Position numbers and translations under genes: made by a program
Notes under the pieces: model-generated
The model's database searches: none
Told to the model about the DNA's origin: nothing
The model's input: only the letters and a program-made list of their open reading frames with translations
NCBI GenBank assembly: GCA_012798745.1
Contig: JAAZMQ010000206.1
Span: 1 to 12,735 of the forward strand
From: Bacteroidales bacterium
GTDB lineage: Bacteria > Bacteroidota > Bacteroidia > Bacteroidales > Dysgonomonadaceae
Reading direction: 5' to 3'
DNA length: 12,735 nt
In this document: in pieces, positions 8,181 to 12,735 of the stretch
Layout of the letters: each line of letters starts with the position of its first letter
Numbering within the stretch: the stretch's first letter is position 1

Positions 8181-8188
8181 AAAGGAGA
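8181..8188 (+). promoter_or_regulatory. Shine-Dalgarno that fixes the SurA-like gene start
   Basis: AAAGGAGA lies 7 nt before the ATG at 8196. The frame is open from 8034, but that upstream part overlaps the end of ppdK; this site, together with the signal peptide that begins at 8196, fixes the start. Confidence 0.75.
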
Positions 8189-8195
8189 AATTTTT

Positions 8196-9563
8196 ATGAA
8201 ACAAGTGATAAAAACATTTTTTCTATTTATAGCATTATTTACTACCCAATATATCATTTCACAAAACAACATCATCGACGAAATTGTATGGGTAGTAGGC
8301 GATGAAGCTATCCTGAAATCAGAAGTCGAAGAATATCGCAAAGAAATGCTGATGCAGAATCAACGGATCGATGGCGATCCCTATTGTTTTATACCGGAAC
8401 AATTAGCTGTAAACAAATTGTTTCTCGACCAAGCCAAACTGGACAGCATTAATGTTGAAGAGGGCGAAGTTAATCGGATAGCCGAGCTCTATATAAATGA
8501 ATACATAGCCAATATTGGTTCGACAGAGAAAGTAGAGGAATATTTTCAGAAGAATATAAGTTCTATTCGCGAGGATACACGAAGAATGGTACGCGAGAGT
8601 CAGCTTATCCAAGGTGTTCAACAAAAACGATTCGGCGATATCTCCTTGTCCCCGTCGGAAATACGAAAATTCTATAACAAACTTCCTCCGGACAGTATAC
8701 CCTTCATTCCTACGACAGTAGAAGTGCAGATTATAACGGCAAACCCCACCATCCCCTTGAGTGAAATTGATGCTGTAAAAGCGCGTTTACGCGATTTTAC
8801 CGAACAAATAACCAGCGGTAAAGCCAGTTTTTCGACACTTGCACTGCTTTATTCCGAAGATCCGGCATCTGCTGTACGTGGTGGTGAATTAGGTTTTTCG
8901 GATCGAACATCGTTTGTTCCTGAATTCGCAAACGTTGCTTTCTCTTTAAATGATCCGAATAAGGTTTCGAACATTGTGGAAACGGAATATGGATTCCATA
9001 TCATTCAACTCATTGAAAGAAGAGGAGATAGAGCTAATTTTCGGCATATTTTGTTAAAGCCCAAAGTTCCAAAAGAAGAATTAGACAAAGCACTCCTTCG
9101 ACTCGACTCTGTCAAAACTGCTATTGAGGAAAAGAAAATTACGTTTGAAGAAGCGGCAACATTTTTATCTGCGGATAAAGATACCCGCAATAATAAGGGT
9201 ATCATGGTAAATTCCAACCGGCAAAGTAGCTACTATGGTACATCTCGTTTTCAATTGGACGAACTCAATCAAGATATTGCAAACGTAATCGGTAACATGA
9301 AAGTAGGTGAAATATCCGACCCCTTCGTCATGCTCGATAAAAACGGGAAGCAGGTTGCCGCCATAGTAAAAGTAACCAACCGTATTGAAGGACACAAAGC
9401 CAATCTCAATAACGACTATCAAATTATAAAAACATTGGCAGAAAATGCCCGAAGACAAGAAATGATAGATCAATGGCTGCGCGAAAAAATAAAAAATACC
9501 TATGTGCGGATTGACCCCGCATGGAGAAATTGCGACTTTAAATACCCGGGATGGATAAAATAA
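8196..9563 (+). CDS. SurA-like periplasmic chaperone / peptidylprolyl isomerase
   Basis: A 455-residue exported protein of the SurA/PpiC type, expected to escort unfolded outer-membrane proteins through the periplasm. Residues 1-22 are a signal peptide (hydrophobic core FFLFIALF, likely cleavage near IIS-QNN). Residues about 25-165 form the helical SurA N-terminal chaperone region, beginning IIDEIVWVVGDEAIL. A first parvulin module spans about 174-274, with SEDPASAVRGGELGF, FVPEFANVAF and YGFHIIQL. A second, degenerate module spans about 280-396: it opens with FRHILLKPKV but lacks the GGELG and final FHII segments. A helical tail with a C-terminal W/P-rich end follows. It is 22 nt ahead of the OstA-like gene, so the two are probably co-transcribed. 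The family is clear; isomerase activity is doubtful because neither module holds both usual histidines. The name surA is withheld since orthology is unproven. Confidence 0.9.
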   Translation: MKQVIKTFFLFIALFTTQYIISQNNIIDEIVWVVGDEAILKSEVEEYRKEMLMQNQRIDGDPYCFIPEQLAVNKLFLDQAKLDSINVEEGEVNRIAELYINEYIANIGSTEKVEEYFQKNISSIREDTRRMVRESQLIQGVQQKRFGDISLSPSEIRKFYNKLPPDSIPFIPTTVEVQIITANPTIPLSEIDAVKARLRDFTEQITSGKASFSTLALLYSEDPASAVRGGELGFSDRTSFVPEFANVAFSLNDPNKVSNIVETEYGFHIIQLIERRGDRANFRHILLKPKVPKEELDKALLRLDSVKTAIEEKKITFEEAATFLSADKDTRNNKGIMVNSNRQSSYYGTSRFQLDELNQDIANVIGNMKVGEISDPFVMLDKNGKQVAAIVKVTNRIEGHKANLNNDYQIIKTLAENARRQEMIDQWLREKIKNTYVRIDPAWRNCDFKYPGWIK

Positions 9564-9585
9564 GGCATCGGTTTTTTCGTCAAAA

Positions 9586-11220
9586 ATGAAAAAAAACAAA
9601 AAGCATCTGAAAATATTCCCTGCAAACATCGTCATTGCTATAGGAGGCATATTTTTTATCCTTATAGCCGGTATACATGCCCAACAACCGCCACCAACGG
9701 AATCACAGTCGAATTCCAATATAAAAATCATCGAGCTTAAACATGCAGACCTGCTGTATAAAAGAAAAGATTTCGATGCCCAAATCCTTAAAAACAACGT
9801 CATATTATACCACGAAGGGGCGTTCATGTATTGCGACAGTGCCTATTGGTATGAGCAGAAAAATACTTTTGAAGCTTTTAGCAACGTGCGAATGGAACAG
9901 GGTGATACTATTTTTGTATACGGGAATTATCTTCATTACGACGGAAACCGAAGATTGGCACAACTTAGGGAAAATGTACGTATGGAAAATCCTCAAGCAA
10001 CCCTTTTTACCGACAGTCTGAATTATGACCGACTGGAAAATATTAGTTATTACTTTGATGGGGGTATGCTAGTGGATGAAGAAAACGAATTAACTTCCAT
10101 TTGGGGACAATACAATCCCGACAGCAAAGAAGCACTATTCAGAGAAAACGTAAAACTGGTAAATAAAGATTTCACATTACATACTGAAACCCTAAAATAC
10201 AACACAGAAACGAAAATTGCCGATATTTTAGGACCTTCCGTTCTTGTTTCAGATAGCGGATATATTTATACTACCCGAGGTTGGTATAACACGGAAACAG
10301 ATGATTGCCAATTGCTGAATCGTTCTCAAGTGATCAATAAAGACAGCACTCAGATCCTTATTGGAGATACCATTTATTACAACCGAAGAAACGGAATTGC
10401 AGAAGTATATGGAAATATGTTTCTCCGGGATACGACCAAAAAGGTTATACTCAAAGGCAATTACGGATATTACAACGAAAAAACGGAATTTGCACTGGCA
10501 ACAGATTCCGCACATGCCATAGAATATTCACAAAAAGACAGCCTTTATATACATGCCGATACATTGAAAATGATTACCGATTCGCTGGGAAGAGAAATGA
10601 AAGCTTATCCAAATGCACGATTTTACCGGGTGGATTTTCAGGGGGTTTGTGATACAATGCACTATGTTTCGAAAGATTCCACCATATATATGAAAACAGA
10701 TCCGGTGATTTGGAACGAAGATAATCAGGTGCTGGGCGATCGGATCGATATACTTTTAAATGACAGCACCATCGAAAAAGCCTTTGTAAGAAATTACGCT
10801 TTAAGCATTCAAAAAAGGCCGATAGAAGATCAGTATAATCAGTTAAAGGGACGAAATATGACCGTATCATTCATCGACGGTGAAATGCGCCATGTGCTGG
10901 TAGATGGAAGCGCAGAATCGTTGTATTACTTAATGGAAAAAGACAGCACAATTATTGGGATCAATAAAACGGAAAGTCCCTTCTTGTCGATGGATATCGT
11001 AGACAATAAACTCGAAAAACTAAAATTATGGTCATCCACAAAAGGTGTAACTACACCGTTAAGCCAAACCACTCCCGAAGATAAAACTCTGAAAGGCTTT
11101 GTTTGGCTAGATTACTTGCGTCCAATAAATAAAGACGATATTTTTAGAAAGGTTGAACGAAAAGCATCGGAAAACATAATTCCTCCACGACGTTTTGTAA
11201 GAGAGGAAGATTTTGATTAA
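9586..11220 (+). CDS. OstA/LptA-like outer-membrane biogenesis protein
   Basis: A 544-residue exported protein of the OstA-like superfamily, the beta-jellyroll fold of LptA and the LptD N-terminus, which carries lipopolysaccharide across the periplasm. Residues 1-32 form a signal peptide (lysine-rich start, core IVIAIGGIFFILIAG, likely cleavage after HA). The rest is built from recurring short units in which a tyrosine-bearing strand (SLNYDRLENI, TLKYNTETKI, TIYYNRRNGI) is followed by a strand with a G-N-V, E-N-V or similar turn, as expected for a stacked beta-jellyroll; about ten such units are visible up to residue 430. The C-terminal 100 residues look different and end in an acidic, Arg-rich tail. 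It is much longer than E. coli LptA (185 residues) and has no visible beta-barrel, so it is not LptD. The pairing with a SurA-like gene supports an envelope role; its lipid cargo is inferred. Confidence 0.85.
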   Translation: MKKNKKHLKIFPANIVIAIGGIFFILIAGIHAQQPPPTESQSNSNIKIIELKHADLLYKRKDFDAQILKNNVILYHEGAFMYCDSAYWYEQKNTFEAFSNVRMEQGDTIFVYGNYLHYDGNRRLAQLRENVRMENPQATLFTDSLNYDRLENISYYFDGGMLVDEENELTSIWGQYNPDSKEALFRENVKLVNKDFTLHTETLKYNTETKIADILGPSVLVSDSGYIYTTRGWYNTETDDCQLLNRSQVINKDSTQILIGDTIYYNRRNGIAEVYGNMFLRDTTKKVILKGNYGYYNEKTEFALATDSAHAIEYSQKDSLYIHADTLKMITDSLGREMKAYPNARFYRVDFQGVCDTMHYVSKDSTIYMKTDPVIWNEDNQVLGDRIDILLNDSTIEKAFVRNYALSIQKRPIEDQYNQLKGRNMTVSFIDGEMRHVLVDGSAESLYYLMEKDSTIIGINKTESPFLSMDIVDNKLEKLKLWSSTKGVTTPLSQTTPEDKTLKGFVWLDYLRPINKDDIFRKVERKASENIIPPRRFVREEDFD

Positions 11221-11236
11221 TGGCACGCAATTGCCA
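11221..11236. repeat. small hairpin after the OstA-like gene
   Basis: TGGCA (11221-11225) pairs with TGCCA (11232-11236) around a 6-nt loop, directly after the stop codon; a T-rich stretch follows at about 11244-11252. The 5-bp stem is short and the T-run is displaced by some bases, so it is at best a weak terminator. It also overlaps the -33 element of the next promoter. Confidence 0.3.
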
Positions 11237-11261
11237 ATGCAATGTTCTTTTTATAAATTTG
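11230..11261 (+). promoter_or_regulatory. Bacteroidota-type promoter for the small membrane protein and mutL
   Basis: TAAATTTG at 11254-11261 is an exact match to the -7 consensus TAnnTTTG. ATTG at 11230-11233 supplies a -33 TTG 20 nt upstream. The expected transcription start is near 11268, about 20 nt before the ATG at 11287. It is one of the two best promoter matches in the window. Confidence 0.6.
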
Positions 11262-11267
11262 TACAAA
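11258..11267. promoter_or_regulatory. palindrome TTTGTACAAA overlapping the -7 element
   Basis: A perfect 10-bp palindrome whose left half is the TTTG of the -7 box and whose right half reaches the expected transcription start. Such placement would suit a repressor site. No regulator is identified, and the palindrome may be a by-product of the TTTG motif. Confidence 0.35.
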
Positions 11268-11286
11268 CTTTAAACAGAAACAGTTT

Positions 11287-11616
11287 ATGGGAATGTTCTT
11301 TTTTTACAATAACAGAAAACCCCGCCAATACGATTATAAACCCATCCTTTATGATCCCGTTGAAGAAGAACGAATAGAAAAACTAAATCGACGTATCTAC
11401 GAGATCAAAAAAGAGATGGATGTATTAACTCCCGAAGAAAAGGAGCAAAATCAAGCGGAAGAAATCAGGGGTGAATTTCTTGCTCAGACAAAACACCTTA
11501 AGCGCCGCAAAGAACGCGAAGAAGCAGGAAAAAATTCCTTCCTTACAAATAATGGGTTACTCATTCTGATACTCGTTATTTTATTGGCCATTTTCTTTTT
11601 TTGGATTTTAAGCTAA
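11287..11616 (+). CDS. small tail-anchored membrane protein of unknown function
   Basis: A 109-residue protein I do not recognise. Its N-terminus is aromatic and basic (FFFYNNRKPRQYDYKP), followed by YDPVEEERIEKL and a strongly charged, probably coiled helix at about 25-80. A single hydrophobic segment at about 89-108 (GLLILILVILLAIFFFW) ends at the C-terminus, so the charged part is likely cytoplasmic, with a tail anchor in the inner membrane. There is no signal peptide or cysteine. ATG 11287 is annotated, but ATG 11293 (third residue) is equally possible; neither has a Shine-Dalgarno. It follows its own promoter-like element and sits 23 nt ahead of mutL, so the two are probably co-transcribed. 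Low-complexity charge and correct context suggest a real, lineage-restricted gene. Confidence 0.75.
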   Translation: MGMFFFYNNRKPRQYDYKPILYDPVEEERIEKLNRRIYEIKKEMDVLTPEEKEQNQAEEIRGEFLAQTKHLKRRKEREEAGKNSFLTNNGLLILILVILLAIFFFWILS

Positions 11617-11639
11617 AAAAATTGCGGATTATTTAAGTC

Positions 11640-12735
11640 ATGCCCGATATCATTCATCTCCTACCCGATTCCATAGCTAATCAGATTGCGGCGGGGGAAG
11701 TTATTCAACGACCGGCATCGGTTGTAAAAGAGTTGGTTGAAAACTCCATTGATGCAGGAGCCACCCAAATTCAAATCGTTATAAAAAATGCAGGGAAAAC
11801 GCTCATTCAGGTAATCGATAATGGCAAAGGCATGTCGGCTACCGATGCACGAATGGCTTTTGAGCGCCATGCTACCTCCAAGATAGAGAGAGCGGATGAT
11901 CTTTTTTCGCTCACCACAATGGGATTTCGAGGAGAAGCATTGCCATCTATTGCCGCTATTTCGCAGGTGGAAGTAAAAACACGCAGGGAAGAAGACGAAA
12001 TAGGCACACTGCTATTACTCTCGGGATCGAGAGTTGAAAAGCAAGAAGCTATTTCCTGCGCGAAAGGTACAATCATTTCGGTTAAAAACATTTTTTTTAA
12101 CGTTCCGGCTCGCCGTAAATTTCTTAAATCCAACGAGACGGAACGAAGGAATATTCTCATGGAGGTAGAGCGACTCGTACTGGCAAACCCTGATATCGAA
12201 TTTTCGCTAATTGAAAATGACATTCAGACACTACAACTACCACCCGGAGCCCTTCGTAAACGGATTGTGCAACTGGAGGGAAAAAATATCAATCAACAAT
12301 TGATCGAAATTAACGAAGAAACGACATTGGGAAAAATTCACGGCTACGTTACTAAACCCGAGAGTGCCAAAAAAGGTCGAGCAAACCAATTTTTCTTCGT
12401 CAATGGACGTTTTATTCGTCATCCCTATTTCCATCGGGCAGTGATGGCTGCCTTTGAACCCCTATTACCACCCAATAAAAATCCTGATTATTTCATCTAT
12501 TTTGAAGTTGAACCGTCATCGCTCGATGTGAACATCCACCCCACAAAAACTGAAGTAAAATTCGAAAACGAACAAGCTCTTTGGCAAATTCTTATGGTGA
12601 CTGTAAAAGAAGCTCTAGGTAAGTTTAATGCTCTTCCTCCCATCGATTTTGACAGAGAAGATGCAGTGGAAATTCCCATTTATGACGAATCGAAAACCAC
12701 ACCAATGACTAAGGTAAATATTAATCCTAATTATA
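11640..12735 (+). CDS. mutL: DNA mismatch repair protein MutL (3' end outside the window)
   Basis: GHKL-family ATPase that links mismatch recognition by MutS to strand incision and removal. The frame is open from ATG 11640 to the window edge (365 codons, no frameshift). It shows the N-terminal IANQIAAGEV segment, ATPase motif KELVENSIDAGA (E31, N35), DNGKGM (60-65), GFRGEAL (95-101), the NVPARRKFLK segment, FFVNGRFI with N255, and the transducer-domain motif NIHPTKTEVKF (298-308). The linker is just beginning at the edge, so the C-terminal dimerisation domain, and whether it has the DQHAxxERxxYE endonuclease motif, cannot be judged. It starts 23 nt after the small membrane protein gene and has no Shine-Dalgarno. 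Confidence 0.98.
   Translation, partial: MPDIIHLLPDSIANQIAAGEVIQRPASVVKELVENSIDAGATQIQIVIKNAGKTLIQVIDNGKGMSATDARMAFERHATSKIERADDLFSLTTMGFRGEALPSIAAISQVEVKTRREEDEIGTLLLLSGSRVEKQEAISCAKGTIISVKNIFFNVPARRKFLKSNETERRNILMEVERLVLANPDIEFSLIENDIQTLQLPPGALRKRIVQLEGKNINQQLIEINEETTLGKIHGYVTKPESAKKGRANQFFFVNGRFIRHPYFHRAVMAAFEPLLPPNKNPDYFIYFEVEPSSLDVNIHPTKTEVKFENEQALWQILMVTVKEALGKFNALPPIDFDREDAVEIPIYDESKTTPMTKVNINPNY

Noticed and set aside
8034..8195. N-terminal extension of the SurA-like frame into ppdK
   Set aside because: It overlaps the end of ppdK in another phase; the Shine-Dalgarno at 8181 and the signal peptide beginning at 8196 mark the true start.
9165..9827. 220-codon minus-strand open frame across the SurA-like/OstA-like junction
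   Set aside because: It is antisense to two well-supported genes and its translation is rich in Cys, Phe and Ile with no recognisable domain.
9743..10021. 92-codon plus-strand frame inside the OstA-like gene
   Set aside because: It is in a different phase within a strongly supported gene and has no domain, start context or neighbour support.
11807..12223. 138-codon minus-strand frame within mutL
   Set aside because: The Ser/Arg-rich translation is typical of an antisense shadow of a conserved gene; the plus-strand MutL motifs are unambiguous.
1..12735. A new defence, mobile or biosynthetic system
   Set aside because: All genes fit housekeeping or envelope roles on one strand with uniform composition; I saw no transposase, integrase, nuclease cassette, repeat array or retroelement.

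Overview
The window looks like an ordinary chromosomal segment from a member of the Bacteroidales (Bacteroidota). The evidence is the moderately AT-rich DNA, A-rich start-codon contexts with few Shine-Dalgarno sequences, promoter-like TAnnTTTG -7 elements, and several proteins typical of the phylum: a long type-2 IleRS, a TraR/DksA protein with a reduced zinc finger, a DUF4296 lipoprotein, and an OstA-like protein. I cannot place it to genus. Eight genes lie on the + strand, and I see no convincing minus-strand gene. There is no tRNA, rRNA, CRISPR array, insertion sequence, phage gene or other mobile element.

Region 1 (1-5275) holds ileS (5' end missing), a TraR/DksA-type regulator, lspA and a DUF4296 lipoprotein. 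A promoter-like element overlaps the end of ileS. The 95-nt gap before lspA contains a strong Shine-Dalgarno sequence that serves a 9-codon mini-ORF rather than lspA itself. lspA and the lipoprotein gene overlap by 11 nt, so the lipoprotein-specific signal peptidase sits next to a likely substrate.

Region 2 (5276-8107) is a single gene, pyruvate phosphate dikinase. It has its own leader with a -7 box and a 16-bp imperfect direct repeat. The enzyme fits an anaerobic, fermentative, PPi-using metabolism.

Region 3 (8108-11220) is a two-gene envelope unit: a SurA-like periplasmic chaperone with two parvulin-type modules, then a 544-residue OstA/LptA-like protein. It is preceded by a promoter-like element and a good Shine-Dalgarno sequence.

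Region 4 (11221-12735) starts with a promoter-like element overlapped by a perfect 10-bp palindrome. A 109-residue tail-anchored membrane protein of unknown function follows, then the N-terminal 365 codons of mutL, which runs off the window.

I did not find a new multi-gene system. The points most worth checking are regulatory or concern small genes: the mini-ORF ahead of lspA, the repeat ahead of ppdK, the palindrome on the promoter of the small membrane protein, and that protein itself.
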